Shown: positions 7,760 to 17,533 of the stretch, piece after piece
How the letters are laid out: every line of letters begins with the position of its first letter
Numbering within the stretch: position 1 is the stretch's first letter
NCBI GenBank assembly: GCA_964445645.1
Contig: CAYULH010000044.1
Span: forward strand, 1 to 37,741
Length of the DNA stretch: 37,741 nucleotides
Direction: 5' to 3'
Origin: Aureispira sp964445645
GTDB lineage: Bacteria > Bacteroidota > Bacteroidia > Chitinophagales > Saprospiraceae
Position numbers and translations under genes: made by a program
The notes under the pieces: generated by a model
Told to the model about the DNA's origin: nothing
Databases searched by the model: none
What the model saw: only the letters and a program-made list of their open reading frames with translations

Positions 7760-10700
7760 TCAAGACCGCAGATAATCTACAGGTTTGCGGCCATACTCTG
7801 CTACGTAGAGCTTAGAGAAATAATGAACATTGGAAAAACCAACATGATGTGCTACTTCAGATACCGTCTCAAAACGTCTGGTTTCTAATAGGTGGCGCGC
7901 TACATCCAACTTCACACCACGGAAATACTGATTGGGAGTCAAGCCTGTTTTGGCTTTAATTTTTCGGCGCAATTGTCGCTCACTCAAGTTGAGATCATAC
8001 GCCAAACTGGTTATATTAAATTGTGTATTGCCTACTTCTCGTTTTACAATTTTTTCCAAATTTTCTACCCAAGAATCGACATTGCTATTTAGTGGTGCTT
8101 CTTTTGGAGTTTCTTGTTGCTGCTCATTGCTGGCAGGCTTATCCTGCTTATCCCAATATTGTAGCTGTTGGTAATGCTCCAATAAGTTCTCGATTCGTGC
8201 CAATAATTCTCTATTGGAAAATGGTTTTTGCAAATAATCATCTACGCCAATTTTCAGCGCTTTTAGTTTGTCTCGTTCAGCGGTACGCGCTGTCAGCATA
8301 ATAACGGGTATTTGTGCTCTTTGAGGGTTATTTTTTAGTTTTTCTAAGAATTCAAAGCCATCCATAACAGGCATCATAACATCAGAAATAATTAAATCCA
8401 CTTCATTATTATTTTCCTCTAACAATAGCAAAGCTTGTTGACCATTTTCTGCTGTTTTTACATTGTAATACTGACTCAACAACACACTCAAGAATAGGCG
8501 CATATCCATCAAATCCTCTACAATAAGAATAGTTGCCGAAGAGTCGGACACCAAGGAAGGCGGTACAAAGTCTTCCACCTCTTCTTTGGGTTCCTCCTTT
8601 TTTTGCAATGCTTTGAACGGAACAGTTAGCATAAACGTACTGCCTGTTCCCAAAATACTAGCTGCCTGAATATCCCCCCCCATCAACTGGGCTAGTTCAG
8701 AAGCCAATGCTAGGCCAATTCCTGTACCACCTGTTGCTTTGCCTTCTTTGGCTTGATAAAAACGCTTAAAAATATGCGGTAAATCTTCTGGTGCAATTCC
8801 TTTGCCCGTATCATTGACATTCAAGTAAAGACATTGAGTGGCCTGATCCCAACGAGTACTCATTCCCACATGTTCTCCCTTAGGCGTGTATTTTAGAGCA
8901 TTACTCAATAAATTATTAATAATCTTCTCTAGTTTATCTACATCCATCAATACTATTAAGTCGTCTGGAATCTCCTGATCGATAACCCAATGTATGCCCT
9001 CCAACGCTGCCTGCTCCTCAAAATTTGACCAAAAACTCTTGAGCACTGCCGCCAATTTTCGAGGGTGTTCCTCCAATGCCAATTGATTGGCTTCGAGCTT
9101 TGATAAGCTTAAGATTTCCTCTACCAATTGATTGAGTTTGAGGCTATGACGACGAATCAAGAGCAATAAGGCTTGTACTTCTTCTGGGGTTTGAGGTTCT
9201 TCTTTGTTAAGAGCAGCTTCTACTGGCCCCAAAATAAGCGTTAAGGGAGTTCGGAGCTCATGAGAAATATTGGCAAAGAAACGCGTTTTCATTTCATCTA
9301 GTTCTCTGAGTGCAGTGGTCTGCTCCTCTATTACACTCGTACGCTTTCGAACACGTTTTTCTAGTAATAATTGGGCTTCTTGCAAGCGTTTTTCTCGTAT
9401 TTTAATATAAACAAACCCAAACAATAAAGTTAAAAATAGCACCACCACAATAAAGGGCCATTGCAGATAAAAGGGTTGGCGCACCAATATGGGCAATTCT
9501 AACAAAACAGGCGACCAATTGCCTGAACTCGATTCTGCTTTTACACGCAAGGTGTACAACCCTGGACGGAGACCGTCCACTCTAATGGTAGGATTAGTTG
9601 TAAATATCCACTCGTCTTGTAATCCTTCAATTTGGTAAGCATAGGTTTTGGGGGCATTGATTTTAAAATCCAACAAAGCCATTTGAAGAATAAAAAAGCG
9701 ATCATTATAACTTAGGTCTATGACCTTTTCTCTTAACAAACGACTAGTGCCATCTGATAAACTCCCCCTGTTGCCATCAAAATATTGGTAATTGATAAGG
9801 TGTAATGGGGGAATAAAAGTAGTTGTATCTATAAAATCTTTTCCATCAAAACTTATTACTCCACCTAGCCCCCCAAAATACAGTCGACCATTAGATCCTT
9901 TATAATAGGATTTTCGATTGAATTCCTCGTGGGGTATTCCATTTTCTGGCAAATAGGTATTGACTAGATGGGTAGTGGGATCCATACGCATCAAACCTTT
10001 GTTGCTACTAATCCAGATATAGCCATACGCATCTTCTAAAGTGGCATACGTTACATTGTGAGATAATCCTTGTTGCGTTGTCCATTGCTCGCAAACACCT
10101 GTATTGGGTTGCAAACATAAAACACCACCTCCTTGAGTAGCCAGCCACAAATTACCTTGCCGATCCTCATTAATATCAAATAAATAATCAAATGGTAAAT
10201 GATAGGGCGGTGCAGCCGAATGATTGTATACTGCCCAGCCTTTTCCCCCTGCTTTTTTTAGGTACAAACCTAACGATGTTGCTATCCACAAGCCCTGTTT
10301 ATTCTTATGAAAATCATAAATAATACTGCTATTAAGAGCCTCATAGTTTTTTTCTACCTTATAACGTTTAATAGAATCTGCACCAACATCCAAATATCCC
10401 AATCCATTATCAAAACCTACCCAAAGCCTACCTGTACTATCTTCGTGCAAGGCCCATATACTTAAAAGTTGAATTCCTATCTGTTCTTCTATAGTCCTTT
10501 CATAATAATAGATTTGTTCAATCTGTAAGTTATTTGGATTAACTTTTCGTACATAAGGCCGATCCGCCATCCAATAATGGCCAAATTGTGAAGGTTCTAT
10601 AACATGAGTATAACCTTTCGTTGCTATTGTATCCTCCAAGGTAGTCATATCTACTATACAATGTCCACTATAACTACCAATAAGCAATTCTTTGCCTTTT

Positions 10701-11773
10701 TTGTGTTCAATTACTGCACGAGTAGAAATACCTTTTAGATAAGTATCAAATCGTTTTTTGCCTATAGAAATTTTAGTTAGACCTCTTGAACCAATAGCTA
10801 ACCATATATTTTTTTGTTGATCGACATAGATAGCGTACAGAGGATCTTTGTGAAAGGATTCCTGATGAAGTATATTATCGTTGTTATCATAAATTTTGAG
10901 GGTGTATATATTGCAAAATAATCGAAATCCATCTTGAGCATGATTTTCCTCCCTTGGATTTCCAAAAGGCAGTCCCAAAAATTTATGGTCTTGTTGTAGT
11001 ATGAGTTCATGTCTAGCAGCTTGCCACTCCCAAACTTGAGCCGAATAACTTCCATCATTTATAGAGATTAATATAGTATTGCTATCTAGCTTCCTATAAA
11101 ACTCTACTTGTCTATTTTCAGGCACATGTAGCCGCTGCTTATAGATAACTTGCCGTTTTTTGTTGAGTGCCACCAACTGATTATCACTACAAATCCATGT
11201 GTACTGGTCGTCAAAATACAAATCATAAATTTTGACGTTTTCTCTTTGGTCATAAAATACCTCAAAAACACCTTTTCCCTTGTAAATGTAGACCATTCCG
11301 TTGGTAGTAGTAAGATAGAGTTCTTTGTGACCTTTTTGGCTGTGAATACCATAAATATCTTCCACGGCAATGGGCAGAGCATCGCCTAAATAGGCTTGTA
11401 GAGATTGCACCTTGAAAGTATTAATATTGAGTATATCAATCTCTCTGAACGGTTTGAATAATCCACTATTGGGCCCATGTCCAATCCATAAATTACTATC
11501 TGCATCTTCCCATATTCTATTTATATGGTCTCCTTGCAAGGCGGAGTTTCTAGTATTAAACACCTTAAAATTATACCCATCATAACGATTGAGGCCAATC
11601 TTTGTACCAGCCCATATAAATCCCTTAGAGTCTTGGTAAATACTGCGAACAAAGCGATTAGACAAGCCCTTTTCGGTTGAGATAGTATCTATCAATACCT
11701 TAGTCTGCTGCGCTTGTGCTGTAGACAATGCTAGTAAGAAGAGCCAAGATAAGAATAGGTAAAAACGAGCCAT
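7760..11773 (-). CDS. Hybrid two-component system regulator (HTCS) with AraC output
   Basis: This single-chain sensor and regulator has 1337 residues. A signal peptide (about 1-21, ending AQA) leads into two-component-propeller repeats (about 27-690, e.g. GFIWAGTKIGLNRYDG and GYIWISSNKGLMR). A Y_Y_Y-type domain (about 695-760) and one membrane helix (about 768-790) follow. The HisKA motif NISHELRTPLTLILGP places the phosphorylated His at 838. The ATPase motifs NNLLSNALKYTP, DTGKGI and GGTGIGLALA come next. A receiver domain has its phospho-acceptor Asp at 1131 (SDVMMPVMDG), and an AraC-type helix-turn-helix sits at about 1235-1337. Such proteins usually sense a glycan in the periplasm and switch on an adjacent utilisation locus. 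No susCD pair or glycoside hydrolase is nearby, so its target is probably elsewhere. Confidence 0.95.
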   Translation of the reverse strand: MARFYLFLSWLFLLALSTAQAQQTKVLIDTISTEKGLSNRFVRSIYQDSKGFIWAGTKIGLNRYDGYNFKVFNTRNSALQGDHINRIWEDADSNLWIGHGPNSGLFKPFREIDILNINTFKVQSLQAYLGDALPIAVEDIYGIHSQKGHKELYLTTTNGMVYIYKGKGVFEVFYDQRENVKIYDLYFDDQYTWICSDNQLVALNKKRQVIYKQRLHVPENRQVEFYRKLDSNTILISINDGSYSAQVWEWQAARHELILQQDHKFLGLPFGNPREENHAQDGFRLFCNIYTLKIYDNNDNILHQESFHKDPLYAIYVDQQKNIWLAIGSRGLTKISIGKKRFDTYLKGISTRAVIEHKKGKELLIGSYSGHCIVDMTTLEDTIATKGYTHVIEPSQFGHYWMADRPYVRKVNPNNLQIEQIYYYERTIEEQIGIQLLSIWALHEDSTGRLWVGFDNGLGYLDVGADSIKRYKVEKNYEALNSSIIYDFHKNKQGLWIATSLGLYLKKAGGKGWAVYNHSAAPPYHLPFDYLFDINEDRQGNLWLATQGGGVLCLQPNTGVCEQWTTQQGLSHNVTYATLEDAYGYIWISSNKGLMRMDPTTHLVNTYLPENGIPHEEFNRKSYYKGSNGRLYFGGLGGVISFDGKDFIDTTTFIPPLHLINYQYFDGNRGSLSDGTSRLLREKVIDLSYNDRFFILQMALLDFKINAPKTYAYQIEGLQDEWIFTTNPTIRVDGLRPGLYTLRVKAESSSGNWSPVLLELPILVRQPFYLQWPFIVVVLFLTLLFGFVYIKIREKRLQEAQLLLEKRVRKRTSVIEEQTTALRELDEMKTRFFANISHELRTPLTLILGPVEAALNKEEPQTPEEVQALLLLIRRHSLKLNQLVEEILSLSKLEANQLALEEHPRKLAAVLKSFWSNFEEQAALEGIHWVIDQEIPDDLIVLMDVDKLEKIINNLLSNALKYTPKGEHVGMSTRWDQATQCLYLNVNDTGKGIAPEDLPHIFKRFYQAKEGKATGGTGIGLALASELAQLMGGDIQAASILGTGSTFMLTVPFKALQKKEEPKEEVEDFVPPSLVSDSSATILIVEDLMDMRLFLSVLLSQYYNVKTAENGQQALLLLEENNNEVDLIISDVMMPVMDGFEFLEKLKNNPQRAQIPVIMLTARTAERDKLKALKIGVDDYLQKPFSNRELLARIENLLEHYQQLQYWDKQDKPASNEQQQETPKEAPLNSNVDSWVENLEKIVKREVGNTQFNITSLAYDLNLSERQLRRKIKAKTGLTPNQYFRGVKLDVARHLLETRRFETVSEVAHHVGFSNVHYFSKLYVAEYGRKPVDYLRS

Positions 11774-11944
11774 GTTTTAACTAAGTAGGAAAATGATAAA
11801 TTTGGTTTGGTCAGTATTGGGAAAGGACTTGATTATTAGAATCAATATAACGAAGTTGGACAAGAAAGACAAATCATTCTAAATGAACCTAGCTTCTACT
11901 CTTATCTATTATAAATCTAAAGGTTTTCTAGACATCATTTTGAC

Positions 11945-11979
11945 AAAAAACAGCTCATCCTTACAAAAAGAATGAGCTG
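11945..11979 (-). terminator. Terminator of the efp-accB-accC run
   Basis: Read on the minus strand, CAGCTCAT (complement of 11972-11979) pairs with ATGAGCTG (complement of 11951-11958) and is followed by six T. It lies 30 bases after the accC stop. Confidence 0.75.
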
Positions 11980-12008
11980 CCTAACATCTAATCTATTTTC
12001 AATGTATT

Positions 12009-13367
12009 CTATGCTTCTTTTGGTTTCTTAGAAGTCAAATCCATAGAATCAATAAACTTAGTGGTAAAATCTCCTGTGATGAATTTTTCTTCATCCATTA
12101 GCATACGATGAAAAGGAACGGTAGTTTTGATACCTTCTACAATAAATTCATCCAATGCACGACGCATTTTGGCAATACACTCCTCTCTAGTTCTTGCTTT
12201 GCAAATTAGCTTGGCAATCATAGAATCGTAATACGGAGAAATGGTATACCCAGCATAAACATGGGTATCTACCCTAATGCCATGCCCTTTGGGGCTGTGA
12301 AAGGAAGTAATTTTTCCAGGGCAAGGACGGAAGTTCTCAAAAGAATCTTCTGCATTGATACGACACTCAATAGCGTGCATAGTCGGGTAGTAATTTTCAC
12401 CTGAAATCCGCTCCCCTGCTGCAATTTTGATTTGCTCACAAATCAAGTCATAATCCACCACTTCTTCGGTTACGGTGTGCTCTACTTGAATCCGAGTATT
12501 CATTTCCATAAAATAGAACTTGCGGTATTTATCTACCAAAAACTCTACTGTACCTACCCCCTCATAACCAATCGCTTTTCCTGCAGCAATAGCCGCTTGG
12601 CCCATTTCCTCACGCAATTGATCGTCCAAATAAGGAGAAGGTGATTCTTCTACCAATTTTTGGTGACGACGTTGAATAGAGCACTCGCGTTCGGATAAGT
12701 GACAAACTTCTCCATATTGATCGCCTGCAATTTGGATTTCGATGTGGCGAGGTTCTTCTACAAATTTTTCAATGTACATGCCATCATTACCAAATGCGGC
12801 ACGTGCTTCGTTTTGGGCAGAGCTAAGACTAGATTCCAGTTCTTCCTCGTTCCAAACCAAACGCATTCCTTTTCCTCCACCTCCAGCAGTTGCCTTGAGC
12901 ATAATAGGATAACCAACCTCATTGGCAATCTCCTTGGCATCCTCAAAATCTTGGACCAAACCATCAGAACCCGGTATTACAGGTACACCTGCAGCCACCA
13001 TTGTCTCTTTGGCTGTAATTTTATCACCCATTTTGCGAATGTGCTCCGGAGAAGGGCCTATAAATTTGACACCAGTTTGAGAACAAATTTCTGCGAATTC
13101 AGCATTCTCTGCCAAAAATCCATAACCGGGATGCACAGCATCAGCATTGGTAATTTCTACTGCTGCCATAATGTTTGGAATATTCAGATAGGATAAACTA
13201 CTAGAAGGTGGTCCAACACATACGGCCTCATCAGCAAAACGTACGTGCAAACTATCTGCATCAGCAGAGGAGTAAATCGCTACTGTTTTAATTCCCATTT
13301 CCTTACATGTTCTGATAACACGCAAAGCAATCTCGCCTCTATTGGCGATTAATATTTTTTTGAACAT
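12009..13367 (-). CDS. accC: Acetyl-CoA carboxylase, biotin carboxylase subunit
   Basis: This enzyme uses ATP and bicarbonate to carboxylate biotin on AccB, the first half of malonyl-CoA formation for fatty acid synthesis. The N-terminal FKKILIANRGEIALRVIRT is the family opening. The ATP-grasp glycine loop KATAGGGGKGMRLV lies at 158-171, and FMEMNTRIQVEHTVTE carries the metal and catalytic residues near 290. The length of 452 residues is the usual AccC size. It follows accB by 99 bases and ends at a clear terminator. The order efp, accB, accC is common in bacteria and supports co-expression. Confidence 0.96.
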   Translation of the reverse strand: MFKKILIANRGEIALRVIRTCKEMGIKTVAIYSSADADSLHVRFADEAVCVGPPSSSLSYLNIPNIMAAVEITNADAVHPGYGFLAENAEFAEICSQTGVKFIGPSPEHIRKMGDKITAKETMVAAGVPVIPGSDGLVQDFEDAKEIANEVGYPIMLKATAGGGGKGMRLVWNEEELESSLSSAQNEARAAFGNDGMYIEKFVEEPRHIEIQIAGDQYGEVCHLSERECSIQRRHQKLVEESPSPYLDDQLREEMGQAAIAAGKAIGYEGVGTVEFLVDKYRKFYFMEMNTRIQVEHTVTEEVVDYDLICEQIKIAAGERISGENYYPTMHAIECRINAEDSFENFRPCPGKITSFHSPKGHGIRVDTHVYAGYTISPYYDSMIAKLICKARTREECIAKMRRALDEFIVEGIKTTVPFHRMLMDEEKFITGDFTTKFIDSMDLTSKKPKEA

Positions 13368-13466
13368 AGTATTGTTTTTTACAGTCAGATTCTAGTTGTT
13401 ATAATTTTCAACAACTTGTCCGTGGGTGAGCAAACTACATTTTATAGATAGCTGATAAGAGCTTTC

Positions 13467-13961
13467 TTATGCGGGTTCTACCAAGAATAATACTTGTCCA
13501 TACTCTACAGGGCTAGCATCTTCTACCATTACTTTCACAATACGACCTTCTACCTCAGATTTTACTTCATTAAACAATTTCATTGCCTCAATCAAACATA
13601 CATTGCTGTCAGCCGTTACACTATCTCCTACTTTGACAAAAGCAGGTTTTTCGGGTGCAGCCGAACGATAGAATGTACCAACCATAGGCGATTTGATTTC
13701 CAAATAATTGTTGGCCTCTTCTTGCTTAGGAGTTTCTTCTGCTGGAGCAGGTGCTGTACTAGCAGCAGGAGCAGCAGGAGCAGCTGGTTGGGCTGGCATA
13801 GGCACACTAGGTATAACAGACGGTTGTACCACTACTTCACGTTGAGCAGCGTAGCTTTTGGTGCGAATGCTAATTTTGGACAACTCATCTTCATACTTAA
13901 ACTCGGTAATTTTTGACTTTTGAATCAACTTGATGAGTTCTTTGATTTTCTCAAACTCCAT
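13467..13961 (-). CDS. accB: Biotin carboxyl carrier protein of acetyl-CoA carboxylase
   Basis: This protein carries the biotin that shuttles CO2 between AccC and the carboxyltransferase. At 164 residues it has an N-terminal helical region (1-40) and a flexible Ala/Pro-rich linker (about 50-75, with PAAPAAPAASTAPAPA). The biotinyl domain (about 86-163) has EAMK at 125-128, Lys128 being the biotin attachment site, and the thumb-type segment SPMVGTFYRSAAPE (91-104) typical of AccB. It lies between efp and accC. The 177-base gap to efp holds a near-perfect palindrome, TTCTTATAAGAA (14057-14068), whose role is unknown. Confidence 0.96.
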   Translation of the reverse strand: MEFEKIKELIKLIQKSKITEFKYEDELSKISIRTKSYAAQREVVVQPSVIPSVPMPAQPAAPAAPAASTAPAPAEETPKQEEANNYLEIKSPMVGTFYRSAAPEKPAFVKVGDSVTADSNVCLIEAMKLFNEVKSEVEGRIVKVMVEDASPVEYGQVLFLVEPA

Positions 13962-14138
13962 AATACGTTCGTTTTTATTGGATCTACAATTACGTTTCTA
14001 TAATAATACAGTTAATACTTTGTGAATTTCATCTACACACAACCATCAGTTATGGGTTCTTATAAGAATCAAGCACAAAGATTTTTTGTACACAATATAT
14101 ACTTGGACTTTAGAGCAATTAATAGAGGTATGATCTAT

Positions 14139-14702
14139 TTATTTCATACGCTCCATGTAAGCACCTGTTTCTGAATCAATACGGATTTTGTCCCCTTCTT
14201 TGATAAAAAGAGGTACACGTACTTCAGCTCCTGTTTCTACAGTAGCAGGTGTTAGGGTATTGGTTGCCGTGTTGCCTTTGGCTCCCGGTTCTACCTCTGT
14301 CACTGTCAAAACAATATACTGAGGCAAAGAGCAAGCTAATGGAATTTCCTTTTCGGCATGAAACAATACCTCTATATCCATCCCTTCCTTCAAGAACTGG
14401 ATATTGTCAACCATTTCTTTTGCCATATCCAATTGCTCATAAGTCTCATTGTTCATAAAGTATAGACGTTCGGCATCATCATATAGATATTGATACGTTC
14501 TGCGCTCTACACGAACGTCATCAATTTTGTGCCCAGCAGGAAAAGTATTGTCTACTACTTTGCCATTAGATAGGTTTTTGAGTTTTGTACGTACAAAAGC
14601 ATTGCCTTTGCCCGGTTTTACATGCTGGAATTCTACTATAATGTATGTTTGGCCATTGTGTTCTAAACACATGCCCTTGCGGATGTCAGATGTTGTCGCC
14701 AC
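14139..14702 (-). CDS. efp: Translation elongation factor P
   Basis: EF-P binds the ribosome between P and E sites and relieves stalling at consecutive prolines. The 187-residue length fits. The KOW-like N domain carries HVKPGKGNAFVRTKL, with Lys32 at the tip of the loop that is modified in some bacteria (lysyl, hydroxylysyl or other). No modification enzyme gene is present in this window. The C-terminal end IRIDSETGAYMERMK closes the third OB domain as expected. It is first in the efp-accB-accC run and has a good promoter 60 bases upstream. Confidence 0.96.
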   Translation of the reverse strand: MATTSDIRKGMCLEHNGQTYIIVEFQHVKPGKGNAFVRTKLKNLSNGKVVDNTFPAGHKIDDVRVERRTYQYLYDDAERLYFMNNETYEQLDMAKEMVDNIQFLKEGMDIEVLFHAEKEIPLACSLPQYIVLTVTEVEPGAKGNTATNTLTPATVETGAEVRVPLFIKEGDKIRIDSETGAYMERMK

Positions 14703-14762
14703 TGTTTTGCTAGTTTATGTAAAAAGTGTAATTTTCGTTTCAAGTGCTCTTTTTAACAAAAG

Positions 14763-14791
14763 CAAACATATTACTTGTTAAAAAGATGCAA
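14763..14791 (-). promoter_or_regulatory. Promoter of efp
   Basis: On the minus strand TTG (14791-14789) is followed after 18 bases by TATGTTTG (14770-14763), a full TAnnTTTG match. Transcription would start near 14757, giving a leader of about 55 bases. Confidence 0.55.
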
Positions 14792-14923
14792 GCAAATATA
14801 AGGCTTCTACAACAAAAAGCTAGTATTTGCCCTGCATATCTGTATTTGATTTACTACCAAGCAGGCTTTTTACTCTATTTTTTCTATGATAATCAATGAT
14901 TTACATTAAAAACTACTACCCTA

Positions 14924-16252
14924 ATGAACTATATTCTAATTTATAGTACTCAAGATAGTTCTAGACTTCGGTATACCTTAGGGCTTATATTTGACCAAAT
15001 TTTGGGCGTCTCCAATTGGAAATTAACACTCAATTTGGATGAATTTTTAGCCGCTAATGCTCTTGCCAAAATCAACTATAGCCAACAAACACTACAACAA
15101 ATTCCTCAGTTATTACCACAGGGATTGCTCTGGAAAAAGGAAATTATGCCTTTGTCTGTACAACCTCAATTATATCAAGGACGCATGGCAGCTTTTTTTG
15201 TTCAATCCAAACAACATTCTGAAGAACAAAGTTATCCTTTTGACCTATTATCTTGGATTTTTTATTTGGTTAGTCGCTATGAGGAGTACTTGCCATTTGA
15301 GGCCGATGACTGGGGACGCTTTCCTGCTACGAGTAGTGTAGCCTTTCAATATCATTTTTTGGAACAGCCTATTGTTAATGAATGGGTATGGGATTGGGCC
15401 AAGCATTTGCAACGTTTTTATCCTGCACTATCCTTTAATCCCAAGCCCTACATTTTTACGCCTAGTTATGATATTGACCATGCTTTTGCCTTTGCTTTTA
15501 AGCCTTGGTGGCGACAAGTAGGCGCTTGGGCACGCAATATTTGGCAAAAAGACCAAGAGAGTTTGCAATTGCGCCAATTTACCCGTCAAAACACAACAGA
15601 TGACCCGTATTATGTCTATCCTTATATAGAGCAATTGACACAACAATACCGCCACCAGCCCCTCTTTTTTTGGTTGTTGGGCGATTATGGCCCACATGAT
15701 AAAAACTTGCCCCCTCACCTGCCCATCATGAAAAAGCTTATCCATGCACAACACAAGTATGGCCAAACAGGCATTCACCCTTCTTTTGCCTCTAATGATT
15801 ACACCAAGCAATTAGAAAAAGAAGTAAATCGACTCCAAGATATACTCCAAGAACCCATACAATACAGCCGGCAACATTATTTGCGCTTACATTTGCCAGC
15901 AACTTATCGGCGTTTGCTCCACTTGGGTATTCAACAGGATTATTCTATGGGCTATGCACGTGCTTTGGGATTTCGGGCAAGTATAGCCACGCCATTTGCT
16001 TGGTATGATTTGGAACGAGAGGAAGCCACGGCCCTAACTATTTATCCTTTTGCTGTAATGGATGTAACGCTCAATACTTATCTGCAATTGGATAGTGAGC
16101 AAGCGATGGCAGCTCTGTTGCCTTTAATACAACGCAGTAAAGCGGTACATGGACATTTTATTTCTGTTTGGCACAACAGCTCGCTGTGCGAAGCCTGGCA
16201 ATGGAAAGGCTGGCGAAAGGTTTATGAGTATTTGTTGGAGACAGCCAGTTAG
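14924..16252 (+). CDS. Polysaccharide deacetylase-like protein with DUF7033-type N terminus
   Basis: This 442-residue protein has no signal peptide. An N-terminal domain of about 170 residues resembles DUF7033 and includes SWIFYLVSRYEEYLPFEAD (110-128). The second half resembles a polysaccharide deacetylase barrel. The entry motif FTPSYDIDHA has Asp183 and Asp185 in the positions of the catalytic and metal aspartates. A later TGIHPSF gives His285, and HGHFISVWHN lies near the C terminus. It could remove acetyl groups from a cytoplasmic sugar intermediate, though many members of this branch are unstudied. It begins 221 bases from efp, divergently. Its TAG stop directly abuts the stop of the convergent channel gene. 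Confidence 0.75.
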   Translation: MNYILIYSTQDSSRLRYTLGLIFDQILGVSNWKLTLNLDEFLAANALAKINYSQQTLQQIPQLLPQGLLWKKEIMPLSVQPQLYQGRMAAFFVQSKQHSEEQSYPFDLLSWIFYLVSRYEEYLPFEADDWGRFPATSSVAFQYHFLEQPIVNEWVWDWAKHLQRFYPALSFNPKPYIFTPSYDIDHAFAFAFKPWWRQVGAWARNIWQKDQESLQLRQFTRQNTTDDPYYVYPYIEQLTQQYRHQPLFFWLLGDYGPHDKNLPPHLPIMKKLIHAQHKYGQTGIHPSFASNDYTKQLEKEVNRLQDILQEPIQYSRQHYLRLHLPATYRRLLHLGIQQDYSMGYARALGFRASIATPFAWYDLEREEATALTIYPFAVMDVTLNTYLQLDSEQAMAALLPLIQRSKAVHGHFISVWHNSSLCEAWQWKGWRKVYEYLLETAS

Positions 16253-17185
16253 CTAGATTTTAGGCCGCTTGATAAAACGCCGTCTTGTTTCTTCTGGCCC
16301 CTTCTTGTCCTTATCATCATCAGAGTTATTACCATCATCTTGGTTGGAGGAAAGTCCAAGTACCTTAAATTCCTCCTCTCGTTGGGCATCCAACACCACT
16401 TGAAAGTTGTTAACAATGGCTCCAATTACCAAGTTGATTAACAAATAAGCCGCTATAACCATCCAAGATACATGATAAATCGTAACCACTACATTAGATA
16501 CCTTAGGAGAGGTGCCATTGATATGCTCGTTGCTCAACAAATTATAACGCAAATCCGTCCAGTCCTCCCCTGTCAAGATTCTAAATAAGGTAAAAAATGC
16601 CTCCCCCAAATCACCATAAGGATCGGGGTTGCTAATGGTTAATTTTAAATGTTCAGATTGTTTGTATTCTCGATTTCGGAACAGCGTTACTCCAATAATG
16701 GCATAGATATACATGACCAGTAGAAACAAAACCGCAATATAAGAGAGCGAGCGAATGGAGCGGATTAATACCCCTATTAGAAGTTGTAATTCTCCAATAG
16801 CACGAATAGAACGGGTAAGTTGTACTACCCTCAAAATTCGGAGTGTTGATAAAATATGGGTTTGGCCTTCCCCTCCTTCTAAAAGCATATCGCCCACCTC
16901 AGGAATTATACCAATAACCAAAATAAAAATATCAAACCAATTCCACCAATCACTGGTATATTCTTGATTGGTGCGCCGTGCTGTCCAACGTAAGACAATT
17001 TCCATGAAGAATACAAACAGAATACAGAGTTGTATAATGCGTATGTACTCGGGTGCACCGTCATAGGTCTGAACTCCAATCAGTAAACCGTTAAGAATGA
17101 TGAGAAACATGATTCCTATTGTAAACCACTTGCTTTCTACAATTATTCTTGCCAGCAGTCGATACTTAGATCTGTTTCGTGTCAT
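16253..17185 (-). CDS. Voltage-gated cation channel, single repeat
   Basis: This 310-residue membrane protein has the six-helix plan of the bacterial NaChBac superfamily. S1 is at about 19-38, S2 at 47-66 and S3 at 80-98. The arginine-spaced S4 has Arg116, Arg119, Arg125 and Arg128 (LRILRVVQLTRSIR). S5 is at 148-168, the pore loop at 192-212 and S6 at 238-262 (LLINLVIGAIVNNF). The filter reads LTGEDWTDL (Thr205 to Trp209), unlike the LESWS filter of most bacterial sodium channels and close to TGEDW of repeat II in eukaryotic calcium channels. A charged Asp/Lys-rich C-terminal tail (about 270-310) follows. It would conduct Na+ or Ca2+ across the inner membrane; selectivity needs testing. Confidence 0.88.
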   Translation of the reverse strand: MTRNRSKYRLLARIIVESKWFTIGIMFLIILNGLLIGVQTYDGAPEYIRIIQLCILFVFFMEIVLRWTARRTNQEYTSDWWNWFDIFILVIGIIPEVGDMLLEGGEGQTHILSTLRILRVVQLTRSIRAIGELQLLIGVLIRSIRSLSYIAVLFLLVMYIYAIIGVTLFRNREYKQSEHLKLTISNPDPYGDLGEAFFTLFRILTGEDWTDLRYNLLSNEHINGTSPKVSNVVVTIYHVSWMVIAAYLLINLVIGAIVNNFQVVLDAQREEEFKVLGLSSNQDDGNNSDDDKDKKGPEETRRRFIKRPKI

Positions 17186-17399
17186 GCCTGCTTGTAGTCG
17201 ATTTTGAGGTAGTTGTTAGTGTTTTGAAGTAGTTCCTAGTGGATAGTAGTAGCCTGTTTAATCGTCTATTAGCTAGTCCAACCATTAACCACAATGATAG
17301 GGATATTCTAGGGGTTTAACAAGGATAACAAAGGGAAATTAATATGGTTCAAAGTGTTTTTTGCTAAATATTAACTATCTGATTTGAATAGGGGTAAAC

Positions 17400-17434
17400 A
17401 AAAAAAACCACAAACTATCAAATATAGTTTGTGG
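17400..17434 (-). terminator. Terminator of tRNA-Cys
   Basis: A perfect 11-bp stem (CCACAAACTAT at 17408-17418, ATAGTTTGTGG at 17424-17434) with a 5-base loop is followed, on the minus strand, by seven or more T. It starts 11 bases after the tRNA 3' end. Confidence 0.85.
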
Positions 17435-17444
17435 AGTGTATTTG

Positions 17445-17515
17445 AGGTCGGAAGCGGATTCGAACCGCTGTAGGAGCTTTTGCAGAGCCCAGCCTAACCG
17501 CTCGGCCACCCGACC
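17445..17515 (-). tRNA. tRNA-Cys (GCA)
   Basis: The minus strand folds into a cloverleaf. The acceptor GGTCGGG (17515-17509) pairs with TCCGACC with one G-T pair. The D arm is GCC/GGC, the anticodon stem GGGCT/AGCTC with loop CTGCAAA and anticodon GCA, and the T arm AGCGG-TTCGAAT-CCGCT. The discriminator base is U, the known identity base for cysteine tRNA. CCA is not encoded. It has its own promoter and terminator. Confidence 0.97.
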
Positions 17516-17533
17516 CTTCGTTTCGTTCGACTG

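Noticed and set aside
12699..13196. 165-codon open frame opposite accC, and similar long antisense frames in accB, gfo and the GT fusion
   Set aside because: They lie fully inside well-recognised genes on the other strand and are explained by codon bias.
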